Source of the DNA: JAGOTN01 sp964538345 | GTDB lineage: Bacteria; Patescibacteriota; Minisyncoccia; Phycocordibacterales; JAACPR01 | DNA length: 64,000 nucleotides | Reading direction: 5' to 3' | NCBI GenBank assembly: GCA_964538345.1 | Contig: CAZIFF010000001.1 | Span: forward strand, 1 to 64,000 | In this document: in pieces, positions 19,127 through 27,480 of the stretch | Numbering within the stretch: the first letter of the stretch is position 1 | Layout: each line of letters starts with the position of its first letter | Notes under the pieces: model-generated | Database searches by the model: none | Seen by the model: the letters and a program-made list of their open reading frames with translations, nothing else | Told to the model about the DNA's origin: nothing | Position numbers and translations under genes: made by a program

Positions 19127-19286
19127 AATATTAGAATTTAAAACATTGTTAACTTAAAAGTAGAAGATGCCTTTAAATAAGTGTGTAATTTCTTGGCAAA
19201 AGAATTTCTTTTTTGTAATCTATTTTTTCTTGTTTGAAAGTCGCGGAACATAAATTTATTTTTAATTTAATAATAATTCAATTTTA

Positions 19287-19361
19287 TTCTAGTTTTACAT
19301 TGTGTCAACTTTTCTAGATTTAAATATATGTGGATAACTTTTTGATTTTTTTCTAGTTTTA
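19287..19361 (+). promoter_or_regulatory. three-copy motif TTCTAG[TA]TTTA, candidate repressor operators
   Basis: Near-identical 11-mers occur at 19287-19297 (TTCTAGTTTTA), 19312-19322 (TTCTAGATTTA) and 19351-19361 (TTCTAGTTTTA). The last lies between the -35 and -10 boxes of the lexA-like gene. The arrangement suits autoregulation, but this motif matches no LexA box known to me, and the sequence is A+T-rich enough for chance matches. Confidence 0.45.
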
Positions 19362-19371
19362 TATGTATAAT
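19342..19371 (+). promoter_or_regulatory. promoter of the lexA-like gene
   Basis: TTGATT (19342-19347), an 18-base spacer and a perfect TATAAT (19366-19371). The start would be near 19378, leaving a leader of about 25 bases before the ATG at 19404. Confidence 0.6.
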
Positions 19372-19403
19372 TGTATTTATAAGTTATTAATTTAAAAAAT
19401 ATT

Positions 19404-20039
19404 ATGCATTCAGTTCAAGAAAAAATTTTACAAAAAATAGATCAGAATGGATTGAAAGGTCTCACATTAAGACAGATTGGTGATCTGGTTGGAGAAAAAT
19501 TTCCTCAAAAAATAAAGCATCACCTTACCCAACTAGAAAAGAAGGGTCTCATAAAGATCGACAAGATATCTAAAACAATCACCCGCGCTGTCTCTGGTAC
19601 AAATAAAAATACAGGTCTCGTGTCTGTTGCTATTGTAGGTACTGCAAATTGTGGCCCCGCTACTATTTTCGCCACAGAAAACATTCAAGGGTATCTAAAA
19701 ATCTCAAAAAATATTTTGAAGAAATGCAAAAATATATTCGCTATTCGTGCTCAAGGTCTTTCTATGAACAAAGCGCTCGTAGATGGTAAAACTATCGAAG
19801 ACGGTGATTATTTAATAATAGATACAGAGAGAAGAAATCCTAGAAATGGCGAAATTGTGCTTTCTGTTATAGATGATATGGCGAACGTAAAAAAATATGT
19901 TTGGGATGAAGACAATAATCAAGTTGTACTGGTATCAGATTCTACTCAGAGTATTCCGCCTATTTTTATACATGAAAATGATAGTTTTATGGTTAACGGT
20001 ACTGTAATTCAAGTAATAAAATCGCCAAAATTCGCATAA
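19404..20039 (+). CDS. LexA-like S24 self-cleaving transcriptional repressor
   Basis: A 211-residue protein with an N-terminal winged helix (about 5-60) and a C-terminal S24 peptidase domain (about 72-208). The catalytic serine is S120 in AQGLSMN and the general-base lysine is K163 in NVKKYV. The expected autocleavage site falls in GTANCGPAT at Cys83-Gly84. Most LexA proteins cut Ala-Gly; Cys-Gly is the dyad cut in E. coli UmuD. Known family members cleave themselves on a RecA filament and release DNA-damage genes. Three repeated motifs in its own promoter suggest autoregulation. It could alternatively be a phage-type S24 repressor, but no phage structural genes are nearby. Confidence 0.85.
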   Translation: MHSVQEKILQKIDQNGLKGLTLRQIGDLVGEKFPQKIKHHLTQLEKKGLIKIDKISKTITRAVSGTNKNTGLVSVAIVGTANCGPATIFATENIQGYLKISKNILKKCKNIFAIRAQGLSMNKALVDGKTIEDGDYLIIDTERRNPRNGEIVLSVIDDMANVKKYVWDEDNNQVVLVSDSTQSIPPIFIHENDSFMVNGTVIQVIKSPKFA

Positions 20040-20086
20040 TCTGCTATATTTCTGATTGTATGGAAACAATAAAAAAAGGATCAAAA

Positions 20087-20479
20087 ATGATCGAGGAGTT
20101 TAAAAGTTTTGCAATTAAAGGAAATGCGGTTGATTTAGCAGTCGGAGTTGTTATTGGTGCAGCTTTTGGAAAAATAGTTGCTTCATTAGTAGAAGATCTT
20201 ATAAATCCGATTATTGGTCTTGTTACTGGTGGTATTGATTTTTCAGACAAAGTTATTGTTTTGAAAAAGGCCACAGAAGCACAAGCGCAACTTACATTAA
20301 ATTACGGAATGTTTATTACAGTTTTAATCAACTTTGTAATAGTTGCTTGGGCAATATTTCTAGTTGTTAAAGGTATAAACAATCTAAAGAGAAAAGAAGA
20401 AGAAAATCCAACAGAACCAAAGATGCCCTCAGAAGAAGTTATGCTACTTCGAGAAATTAGTGATAAATTAAGTAGATAA
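20087..20479 (+). CDS. mscL: large-conductance mechanosensitive channel
   Basis: Releases solutes on hypo-osmotic shock as a homopentameric inner-membrane channel. The protein carries the family N-terminus EFKSFAIKGNAVDLAVGVV and the pore helix VIGAAFGKIVASLVEDLINP, then a short periplasmic loop, the second membrane helix (FITVLINFVIVAWAIFLVVK) and the charged C-terminal helix. I prefer the ATG at 20087 over the in-frame ATG at 20060: MIEEFK aligns with other MscL starts and AGGA lies seven bases before it. From 20087 the length is 130 residues, normal for MscL. It is convergent with the isomerase gene with no gap between stop codons. Confidence 0.95.
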   Translation: MIEEFKSFAIKGNAVDLAVGVVIGAAFGKIVASLVEDLINPIIGLVTGGIDFSDKVIVLKKATEAQAQLTLNYGMFITVLINFVIVAWAIFLVVKGINNLKRKEEENPTEPKMPSEEVMLLREISDKLSR

Positions 20480-21439
20480 TTATTGATTTAATCTTTGCTT
20501 AAAATCCTCAATCATTAAAACCGATTGGGGATTTTTTGCATTTGATTTTGCAATTTCTAAAGCTGTCCAATCTGCAATCAGCAAACTATTAAAAATCTTT
20601 TCCAGGGTATTTTGACCAACTAATTCTAAATTGCTTACAGAAAAACCTTTTTCTTCAAAAATTTTGCTTGTCACCACCATTCTCTTCTCTATTCTTTCGT
20701 GGTCTGTTTTATCGTGTAGAAAAATGAAATGAAATTTAGAAGAATTTTCTTCATCATCAAATCCTTGCATTTCATTATGATTTAATTCGGGAAATAAATT
20801 ATAAAATGATGGTATTTTACCTGTTTCATTAAATTTAATTTTCCAATTATAGACAATCGCAAGATTTTGATTTGAAGAATAAATTATTGGAGTTTTATTT
20901 GAAATTACATTAGCCAGTGACCGACCTTCTTCTTTTAAAATATCCGGCTTAATGCTCTTCCCAGCTTCTTTTAATTGTTTCAGTAATTCATCATTTCTTA
21001 AGATTTTTGCCAAAGCTAAACTAGAAAAACCTAAAGCGGATCTGGGTTCTAATCCACCATCTGGAATAACAATATGTGGTAATTGCTGTGACACTGCAAT
21101 TTCAAAAAGTTTTCCTGAAGTTGTAATAACAGCGACGTCATAACCCTTTTCAATACCAGCACGTAAAAAACTCAAAACTTCTTCGGTGTTTCCAGAATGA
21201 GAACTAGCAATCAATAAACTTTTTTTGAAAAACTCATCATCATATGGAGGTAAATCATAATCTTTGTGAACATAAAGCTCTATGCCAGGAATCTGCATTT
21301 TTATTATTCCAGCAGCTAAATGAGATCCGCCCATTCCGCATAAAATAAAATGGTCATATTTTTCTTTGAGTTTTTCTGAATTACGAATTATTGGTTCGTA
21401 TTCAAATTGTTTATGAAAATTTTTTATTGCCTCTTCCAT
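20480..21439 (-). CDS. bifunctional phosphoglucose/phosphomannose isomerase (SIS family)
   Basis: Interconverts fructose-6-phosphate with glucose-6-phosphate or mannose-6-phosphate. Two SIS subdomains are visible in the 319 residues. The first has CGMGGSHLAAGI and the phosphosugar loop SSHSGNTEEVLS; a proline-rich GGLEPRSALGF follows, matching the PGI/PMI family. The second contains LFPELNHNEMQGF with the catalytic glutamate/histidine region. It matches the archaeal-type bifunctional enzyme rather than classical Pgi. It is two bases from zwf on the same strand, so sugar-phosphate entry into glycolysis and the pentose phosphate route are probably co-expressed. Confidence 0.92.
   Translation of the reverse strand: MEEAIKNFHKQFEYEPIIRNSEKLKEKYDHFILCGMGGSHLAAGIIKMQIPGIELYVHKDYDLPPYDDEFFKKSLLIASSHSGNTEEVLSFLRAGIEKGYDVAVITTSGKLFEIAVSQQLPHIVIPDGGLEPRSALGFSSLALAKILRNDELLKQLKEAGKSIKPDILKEEGRSLANVISNKTPIIYSSNQNLAIVYNWKIKFNETGKIPSFYNLFPELNHNEMQGFDDEENSSKFHFIFLHDKTDHERIEKRMVVTSKIFEEKGFSVSNLELVGQNTLEKIFNSLLIADWTALEIAKSNAKNPQSVLMIEDFKQRLNQ
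20501..20535 (+). terminator. mscL terminator embedded in the 3' coding end of the isomerase gene
   Basis: A 13-bp stem with one T-G wobble (AAAATCCTCAATC at 20501-20513, GATTGGGGATTTT at 20523-20535) and a T-run immediately after. It lies 20 bases beyond the mscL stop but inside the convergent isomerase frame, so the same bases encode protein on one strand and end transcription on the other. Confidence 0.7.
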
Positions 21440-21441
21440 AA

Positions 21442-22851
21442 CTAAATGGTACCTCCAATTTGAGATGGGTCAATGCCTTTTTCATATTCTAAAACAGGAG
21501 TATCTTTCCAATTATTTATAACACTATCTATAAATTTCCACTGAGATACAACTTCGTTAGTTGAGACAAAAAGTGTTTGATCTCCTTTTATACAATCAAA
21601 TAAAACTCTTTCGTAGGCGTCAGGAATTCTTGAATCAGTTTCTGAATATAAAAATTTTAAATTAGTTGGTTCAACTTTGTAATCAAAGCCAGGTTTTTTA
21701 GACCAAAATTTAATATTGATACCATCTTTTGGTTGAATTCTAAAATTAATTATATTTTTATAATCATGTTCATCATAAACAGGACAAACACTGGTGTATT
21801 TCTCTTTAAAAATTATAGATATCCCTGTACAGGTTTCATTTAGAGCTTTACCACTTGAAAGATAAAATGGTACATTTCGCCAACGATTATTATCTATTTC
21901 AGCTTTAATAGAAAAATAAGTTTCTGTATTTGAATCTTTCTCTACTCCTGGTATTTCTTTGTATCCGGAATATTGAGCACGGATGTATGGGGCGCGCGGC
22001 GCCACCGTATCGGAGATTTTCAACGCGTCCAGTACCGCCGCGCGCCCTCTCCTAATCGCATCAGCACTCAAAGACACAGGGTCTTCCATAGCAATCAAAG
22101 CCAACATCTGTAAAATATGATTCTGACCAACATCTTTAAGCGCTCCCACCCCATCATACAAAGAACCCCTATTATCAACATCAAAACTTTCATACATTTT
22201 TATTTCCACCCTTTCTATAGACTCAGAATTCCATATTGTTGCAAAAATTGGATTAGCAAATCTAAACGTCAAAATATTCTGTAATGTTTCTTTTGCAAGA
22301 TAATGATCAATTCTAAAAATTTGTTCTTCTTGAAACAGTCTTCCCAACATTTTATCGAGCTCAATAGCGTGTTGCGTGTCATTTCCAAAAGGTTTCTCAA
22401 CTAATATCCTAGACCAAGATTCGATTCCATTTTCGCCTACACACTTCATCATCAAACCAGATACGCTTAATTGATTGAATGTTTGTTCATATAATTTTGG
22501 AGCGATTGCTAAATAAAAAATCTTATTCGCACAAACACCTCTCACCTTATCTTGTTCTGATAAGAAATCAGAAAGTTTTTTAAATGAATCAACATTTGAA
22601 ACATCTGCGGAAAAATATTTTGCTCTTTTTTTAAAGCTATCAACGTCACCATTCTTGCCCACCAAAGAGTCGTTTATAAAATTCTGAAATTCTACATCAG
22701 AAATTTCCTTTCTAGAAACACCTAAAATTTCAAAAGATTCACCTAAAAAATTATTTTTATACAAATCAAAAAGCGCAGGTATAAGTTTTTTGCGTGCCAA
22801 GTCACCTGTTCCACCAAAAATCACAATAGTTACTGGAAAATTATTTTTCAT
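21442..22851 (-). CDS. zwf: glucose-6-phosphate 1-dehydrogenase
   Basis: Oxidises glucose-6-phosphate to 6-phosphogluconolactone with NADP, the first step of the oxidative pentose phosphate pathway. The 469 residues begin with the Rossmann motif IFGGTGDLARKKLIPAL. The active-site signature RIDHYLAKETLQN contains the catalytic histidine and substrate lysine. DVGQNHILQM and PFYLSSGKAL match the C-terminal domain. Length is normal. It is two bases from the isomerase downstream and three from the coiled-coil gene upstream. The codons at 21990-22047 form a striking GC-rich inverted repeat, listed separately. Confidence 0.96.
   Translation of the reverse strand: MKNNFPVTIVIFGGTGDLARKKLIPALFDLYKNNFLGESFEILGVSRKEISDVEFQNFINDSLVGKNGDVDSFKKRAKYFSADVSNVDSFKKLSDFLSEQDKVRGVCANKIFYLAIAPKLYEQTFNQLSVSGLMMKCVGENGIESWSRILVEKPFGNDTQHAIELDKMLGRLFQEEQIFRIDHYLAKETLQNILTFRFANPIFATIWNSESIERVEIKMYESFDVDNRGSLYDGVGALKDVGQNHILQMLALIAMEDPVSLSADAIRRGRAAVLDALKISDTVAPRAPYIRAQYSGYKEIPGVEKDSNTETYFSIKAEIDNNRWRNVPFYLSSGKALNETCTGISIIFKEKYTSVCPVYDEHDYKNIINFRIQPKDGINIKFWSKKPGFDYKVEPTNLKFLYSETDSRIPDAYERVLFDCIKGDQTLFVSTNEVVSQWKFIDSVINNWKDTPVLEYEKGIDPSQIGGTI
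21990..22047. repeat. GC-rich 12-bp inverted repeat within zwf
   Basis: GGGCGCGCGGCG (21990-22001) and its exact complement (22036-22047) flank 34 bases inside the zwf frame. The GC content contrasts sharply with the surrounding gene. The encoded residues align with ordinary G6PD sequence, so this is not an obvious insertion. Confidence 0.85.
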
Positions 22852-22854
22852 ATT

Positions 22855-23640
22855 TTAATTTAATTCCTTTTCCAAATTTTTAATTTTTTGCTCTAACACT
22901 TGTTTCTCTCTTTCTAAAGCTGGTATTCCTGTACCAGACCCTTGAGAACGATTTCGAGCGTCTTCGATTTCTCTTTGTTTTTGCAACACATCTTTATTTT
23001 CTCTAGAATATCTCGCTCTCATTCTATTAAAGACACTCCTTTCAGCTTCCATTTCTTGCATCATTTTTTCTAACTCAGCCTGACTTTGAGACATTTCTGC
23101 TGAAAATTTTGATTCTGCTTCATATGCTTTTTGTTGTTTTTGTTGTACCTGACTCATTTCTGTAACCAATCTTTTTCTTTTCATTTGCAACTGATCAAGC
23201 TCTTGTTCTACCCTTTTTAATTCATCTCTAATTCTTTGTATTTCTACAGCACTAGAATCTTTTCCAGACCTAGAAACAATAGATCTTAATCTACTAAATG
23301 TACCCTTTTTCGCACCGAGCATTTTTTCTAAATCATGAATTTTCTTTTCATGTTCACCAAGCTCTGCTGTTAATTTCAACACATCTCCAACTTCTTTTTG
23401 TAATTCTTGTTCAGTCCTTGCGATATCACCCTTTGATCTTCTCCCTGTAATAGAAAGTCTCTCAATCTCTCTTTCGATAATAGTTACTCTATTTCTTATA
23501 GAATTAATTTCTCTTTCTGCTTGTTTTCTTTTTAATTCTTTATCTCTATCTCCACGTTTTTGCTTACGCATATCCAAAATACGCATCGCATGTGGATCGA
23601 GACCTCTTTTTGTATTAAAAGAATTATCAGAAAATCCCAT
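22855..23640 (-). CDS. coiled-coil protein of unknown function
   Basis: A 261-residue, highly charged, almost entirely helical protein with heptad patterning from about residue 25 to the end (IIEREIERLSITGR, KMLGAKKGTFSRLR, then MQEMEAERSVFNRMRARYSREN). There is no signal peptide, membrane segment or catalytic motif. It lies between the RecB-like nuclease gene (two bases away) and zwf (three bases away) in a compact operon. It may be cytoplasmic and structural; I recognise no family. Confidence 0.7.
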   Translation of the reverse strand: MGFSDNSFNTKRGLDPHAMRILDMRKQKRGDRDKELKRKQAEREINSIRNRVTIIEREIERLSITGRRSKGDIARTEQELQKEVGDVLKLTAELGEHEKKIHDLEKMLGAKKGTFSRLRSIVSRSGKDSSAVEIQRIRDELKRVEQELDQLQMKRKRLVTEMSQVQQKQQKAYEAESKFSAEMSQSQAELEKMMQEMEAERSVFNRMRARYSRENKDVLQKQREIEDARNRSQGSGTGIPALEREKQVLEQKIKNLEKELN

Positions 23641-23642
23641 AA

Positions 23643-24410
23643 TTATTTATTTTCAGATGCAGATCTACCATAATGATACTGACAATATTCACATTCTGAG
23701 CTAGGAGCAGGAATTTCATCTTTATCTAGAGTTTCTTTAATCCTAAAAATAGTATCCTCAACCCAACTTGGATCACCTTCATACGGAATCAATGTCACAT
23801 CAAACTCCAATTTTGCATCAAATGTTTTTGCGTCAGTTTTCCCATTTGCATAAACAAAATACCCAATCTCTGAAACATTAAATCCCAATTTCCTTAGAAG
23901 CCACTGATAAACTTCCATTTGTCTTTTATATCCATCTTTCCACTTATCATCTAAAGTAATCTCTTCTTCTTTGCTTGTAGATTTGTAATCAACAATAATT
24001 AAAGAATTATCTGGCTTAACCCAAATATCATCTACGGCTCCAGAAATAATCATACCTGTATCTTCATGATGAAATTGCACTCCTTCAAAGTTTTCTCGCC
24101 AAGTATCCATTTTGGGATGTTCAAAAGGTACAGCGTCTACTCCATAAGAAGTCATAATTGGATGCGGAGTTCCGTTTGCGCGATGAATATCAAATTCTTT
24201 TTTAAAAAGTGTATCTACTGCTGTGTTTAAAAGAAACGAAGGAAATTTTGGTCGAGCAATACCTAATTTATTATCAATATAAAAACATCTAGGACAGTCT
24301 ACAAATAAATCAATTTTTGAACGTGATAATTTCCAATTTGAACCACCATAATTCCATCTGCTATCTCTTTTCTTTTTTTGCGGTAAATTCATATTTTTAT
24401 ATTTTATCAC
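23643..24410 (-). CDS. PD-(D/E)XK nuclease family protein, RecB/Cas4-like
   Basis: A 255-residue predicted nuclease. SKIDLFVDCPRCFY near residues 30-43 is the RecB-family motif with two cysteines. The nuclease core is visible as GAVDDIWVKPDN, then LIIVDYKSTSKEEE (the D...DYK catalytic motif), and QMEVYQWLLRKLGF gives the QxxxY motif. The C-terminus has SECEYCQYHYGR, adding two cysteines, so a Cas4-like iron-sulfur cluster with four cysteines is plausible. No cas genes or CRISPR array occur in the window, so it is more likely a general RecB-like exonuclease. It is co-directional and tightly packed with the coiled-coil gene. Confidence 0.85.
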   Translation of the reverse strand: MIKYKNMNLPQKKKRDSRWNYGGSNWKLSRSKIDLFVDCPRCFYIDNKLGIARPKFPSFLLNTAVDTLFKKEFDIHRANGTPHPIMTSYGVDAVPFEHPKMDTWRENFEGVQFHHEDTGMIISGAVDDIWVKPDNSLIIVDYKSTSKEEEITLDDKWKDGYKRQMEVYQWLLRKLGFNVSEIGYFVYANGKTDAKTFDAKLEFDVTLIPYEGDPSWVEDTIFRIKETLDKDEIPAPSSECEYCQYHYGRSASENK

Positions 24411-24439
24411 AAAAAGAAAAAGGCGTAATAAACGCCTAT

Positions 24440-24868
24440 TTAAGCCACTTTTAACGCAGGAACTCGCATTTTTTCCATTGCAGTCCTCGGATCAAAATAT
24501 TCATGCAAAACAGCTTCAGTAAAAGCTTTTGGTAGATATTTTGTTTTTGGAGAAACACTCACCACACGAGCAGATGACTCACGCAAAGACTTTGCAATAT
24601 TTACATCATCAATGTTTGCAAAAATCACACTCTTCATTGAACGAGTGTATACAACCTGACGCATTTCATCCAACTTTTGCAAATCAGTAAAATCAAAGTC
24701 TGTCATGAGGAAGAAATCATACTGCTCGATAAAAAGACTTTCTCTACAATCGTATTTAAACAAAACCACGTTTTGAAATAAACCAATTGTTTCAATAAAT
24801 CTTTTGGTGGGTTCTGCCCAGTTAGATCCAAAGACTGCGATGCTTTTTGAAGGTACTGTGTTTTTCAT
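24440..24868 (-). CDS. hypothetical protein, Rossmann-like pattern
   Basis: A 142-residue soluble protein that I do not recognise. Alternating beta-alpha segments are apparent (SIAVFGSNWAEP, NVVLFKYDCRES, YDFFLMTDFDF, SVIFANIDDVNIA, ARVVSVSPK), suggesting a small doubly wound domain such as a degenerate receiver. No catalytic motif or membrane segment is seen. It lies 29 bases upstream of the nuclease gene on the same strand and may be the first gene of that operon. Confidence 0.6.
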   Translation of the reverse strand: MKNTVPSKSIAVFGSNWAEPTKRFIETIGLFQNVVLFKYDCRESLFIEQYDFFLMTDFDFTDLQKLDEMRQVVYTRSMKSVIFANIDDVNIAKSLRESSARVVSVSPKTKYLPKAFTEAVLHEYFDPRTAMEKMRVPALKVA

Positions 24869-24961
24869 TTGAGAAAATAATTACATAAACACTATGAAAT
24901 TTTATTAAATAAAAGTTAATAAAAAATTTTAGAAAAAATTAATCAATGCTATAATTTTGAT

Positions 24962-25195
24962 ATGAAAAAAACTAAAAACAAAGGTCATCGCTTATCTTTA
25001 AATTATTTAGCTAGTAATTTAAGTATTGCAATCGGGCTTGTTTTTATATGGAGAGGTATATGGCATATGTTAGATATGATTGAACTAACTTTCTTTAATG
25101 GAGATAAATTTTATACCTCAATAGTTGGTATTCTTATTGGTATTTTAATACTTTATATGCCAGATAAGGACTTAAAGGAATTACAAAAACTTTAA
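24962..25195 (+). CDS. small membrane protein of unknown function
   Basis: A 77-residue protein with a basic N-terminus (MKKTKNKGHR) and two hydrophobic segments, about 15-38 (LASNLSIAIGLVFIWRGIWH) and 52-67 (SIVGILIGILILYM), ending in DKDLKELQKL. The layout predicts a two-pass inner-membrane protein with both ends inside. It is isolated between a divergent and a convergent gene. I recognise no family. Confidence 0.6.
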   Translation: MKKTKNKGHRLSLNYLASNLSIAIGLVFIWRGIWHMLDMIELTFFNGDKFYTSIVGILIGILILYMPDKDLKELQKL

Positions 25196-25213
25196 TATAA
25201 ATTTATTTATATT

Positions 25214-26287
25214 TTATATTTCCCTAACATCAGGATTCATTCGACAAGTTCTAACCTCTGATTCAATAATTCTTAGGCTTGGTGTAAAACATCTAAGAGT
25301 ATATATTCCTGGAGACACGTCCCTGCTTCCATCTAATGCAACTTTTTCATTTAATCCCTCTGTATTTGTAAGTAGACATTCTAATGTATTTGTAGAGTCC
25401 CAAGTAAGCTTACATGTTGTATTAGTTAAAGTTCTATCAATATTTAATTGAACAGCTGCGTCTTTATCTAATAAACCGCCATTGGCAACAAGGTCTAATA
25501 TTCCATCATCATTCAAATCAATCTCATCTTCTAGTTCATCTTCATTTTTATTTGTAACCATTACGCCACAATATTTTTGTTTTTTATTACCATCCTCATC
25601 TGTAGCAACCACAGTTAATCTTTTATTTCCTTCATCAGAGAAAGACTTTTTGAAAAATACTTTGTCTTCTGATCTTTGAGTAGATAAAGGAGAGCCGCTA
25701 TTGTTTGAATCTAAGAACCATTGAAAAGTTACAAGACCTTTATGATTTACAGGAGTTGCAACAAAAGCCGCTTCTTCATTTGGCTTCACAATAGAATCTT
25801 GAGCATGGCATGACAAGAAGAATGAATTACCAACTTGGCAAATCTTTCCTCCAACATCCTGAAATCCATCTGGGATAGTTTGTTGAAAGCCTGTAATATT
25901 CAAACACATATCAGGTAAACAATTACCATCAACTTTTTTATAATCATCAGGAACATTACCTTGATTACCTGGTAAATTTGGGCAGACATCAACAGGAGGA
26001 GGTGGAGTAACACCACCGCTTCCGCCACCAGAACCACACCAATGACAGTTGTAAGAAACATTTCTACATCCACTCATTAATCTTCCTCCACTAAATGCTT
26101 TTTGTGCCTTAGCTTTTGCATAAGCAGAACCATGTGCAGTGCGCACAAAAACACTCTTGCTTCCAACTTTTACTTTATAAGTTGCTGCTTCGGCTTGTGT
26201 ATCTGAAAAGTTAACAAAACAAATAAAAGAAAATACTGAAAGAAGTGCTGAGGCGATTATTATTTTGATTAGATTATTTTTTCTCAT
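25214..26287 (-). CDS. secreted cysteine-containing protein with PKD-like domains
   Basis: A 357-residue exported protein. A long N-terminal hydrophobic segment (about 8-30) ending near TQAEA is a signal peptide. Residues 35-95 are basic and end in a CHWCGSGGGSGG linker and a PPPPV spacer. Repeated motifs follow (CPNLPGNQGNVPDDYKKVDG, then CLNITGFQQTIPDGFQDVGG). The second half has two beta-rich PKD/Ig-like segments (FQWFLDSNNSGSP, CKLTWDSTNTLECLL). It is separated by two bases from the TPR gene upstream. Its role is unknown; a surface or periplasm-like location is inferred. Confidence 0.65.
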   Translation of the reverse strand: MRKNNLIKIIIASALLSVFSFICFVNFSDTQAEAATYKVKVGSKSVFVRTAHGSAYAKAKAQKAFSGGRLMSGCRNVSYNCHWCGSGGGSGGVTPPPPVDVCPNLPGNQGNVPDDYKKVDGNCLPDMCLNITGFQQTIPDGFQDVGGKICQVGNSFFLSCHAQDSIVKPNEEAAFVATPVNHKGLVTFQWFLDSNNSGSPLSTQRSEDKVFFKKSFSDEGNKRLTVVATDEDGNKKQKYCGVMVTNKNEDELEDEIDLNDDGILDLVANGGLLDKDAAVQLNIDRTLTNTTCKLTWDSTNTLECLLTNTEGLNEKVALDGSRDVSPGIYTLRCFTPSLRIIESEVRTCRMNPDVREI

Positions 26288-26289
26288 GA

Positions 26290-27420
26290 CTATTTCATTA
26301 GATTTTCTAATTCTAATTTTAATTCTTCTTTTTCTACTTTACTTAAAGTAATATCACTACTTATTACAGACAATGCCTTTTGATAAGCTTCTTTTTCAGC
26401 TTCAAATTCAGATAAATATCCAGATAATAATCCTTCGGCTAAATATGCCCTAGCAAGATTTGGACTTAGTGTTAGAGATTTTTCAATAGCATCAATCACA
26501 ACACGAACACTTGCATCAAATTCTTCTTCTGAAACAACATCTAATTGCATCAATTTACTCATAGCAATTCCCACCCAAGACATAGCAAGACGTTCTTCTA
26601 ATGAAACAGATTGTGCGAACTGCTTTTCAGCTTTTTGATAAAGTTTTTGTGAATAATAAAGTGAACCTAGTAATTGAAATGCTTCGGCTTTAACATTGTC
26701 ATTTTCTGAAATTGAAATAGCTCTTAAAATTATTTCTTCAATATCAACAGTGCTATCTTTTTTAGTTCTGAAATATATACCAGCTAAATCAACAAGCGCC
26801 TTATCATTATCTGGATTAATTTCTAAAGATTTTTTTAAATCTGATTCTGCCAAAGTTTCATTTCCGGTCAAAAAATACATATGCCCCCTAGCTCCAAAAG
26901 CTACATCATTTAATGGATCAATTTCAATAGCCGTCTCATACATTGTTAGAGCTTGTTTGTAATCTTGTTTTATTTCGTAAGCATACCCCATCACTCTGTA
27001 TACCTCACTAACTCTAGAATCAATAGAAATAGCTTTTTCCAACACAGAAATAGCTATATCTGCATTCTCTTCTTCATTAAAAGTAACACTACCTTTTTGA
27101 AGATAAGAATTTGCCAACAAGATGTAGTTTGTAACATCTTCTGGGTCTTCATTAATTAATTTTTCTCCAACAGCAATAGCTTTATCAAAATCAGTATTAG
27201 AAAAACTAGATTGCAAATCATTTCTCTCTTGTTGTTTTTGCAAATTAACAAGTTGATTTTCTAGTGCCAACTTGTCCTGATTTAAAATAAAATAGAAAGC
27301 TCCAATCATGCCAGCTAAAATAATCATAGCCAAAATAAAAATAGTCTTTAAAGCATTATGGCTTTTATTTTTAACAGGTTGGATTTGAGTTTGAATTTGA
27401 GGTACTTGATTTATATCCAC
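26290..27420 (-). CDS. membrane-anchored TPR-repeat protein
   Basis: A 376-residue protein with one N-terminal membrane helix (about 25-47) followed by tetratricopeptide repeats: AIAVGEKLINEDPEDVTNYI, AISVLEKAISIDSRVSEVY, ALTMYETAIEIDPLNDVAF, LKKSLEINPDNDKALVDLA and more up to residue about 355. TPR arrays scaffold protein complexes. The topology places the repeats outside the cytoplasm. It sits two bases upstream of the secreted PKD-like gene, so the two may act together at the envelope. Confidence 0.85.
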   Translation of the reverse strand: MDINQVPQIQTQIQPVKNKSHNALKTIFILAMIILAGMIGAFYFILNQDKLALENQLVNLQKQQERNDLQSSFSNTDFDKAIAVGEKLINEDPEDVTNYILLANSYLQKGSVTFNEEENADIAISVLEKAISIDSRVSEVYRVMGYAYEIKQDYKQALTMYETAIEIDPLNDVAFGARGHMYFLTGNETLAESDLKKSLEINPDNDKALVDLAGIYFRTKKDSTVDIEEIILRAISISENDNVKAEAFQLLGSLYYSQKLYQKAEKQFAQSVSLEERLAMSWVGIAMSKLMQLDVVSEEEFDASVRVVIDAIEKSLTLSPNLARAYLAEGLLSGYLSEFEAEKEAYQKALSVISSDITLSKVEKEELKLELENLMK

Positions 27421-27480
27421 GCTATAATTCTACACCTAATTAGATAAATAGATTATTTTATTTAAAATTAATGTGGAAAA

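Larger units (their letters stand above)
19127..19403. other. intergenic region upstream of lexA-like gene
   Basis: This very A+T-rich stretch has no credible reading frame. Its right half holds the lexA-like promoter and three copies of a TTCTAG motif, listed separately. I see nothing recognisable in 19127-19286. Confidence 0.6.

Noticed and set aside
23643..24410. Cas4 of a CRISPR system
   Set aside because: The cysteines and nuclease motifs are Cas4-like, but no other cas gene or repeat array is in the window, so a general RecB-like nuclease is more likely.
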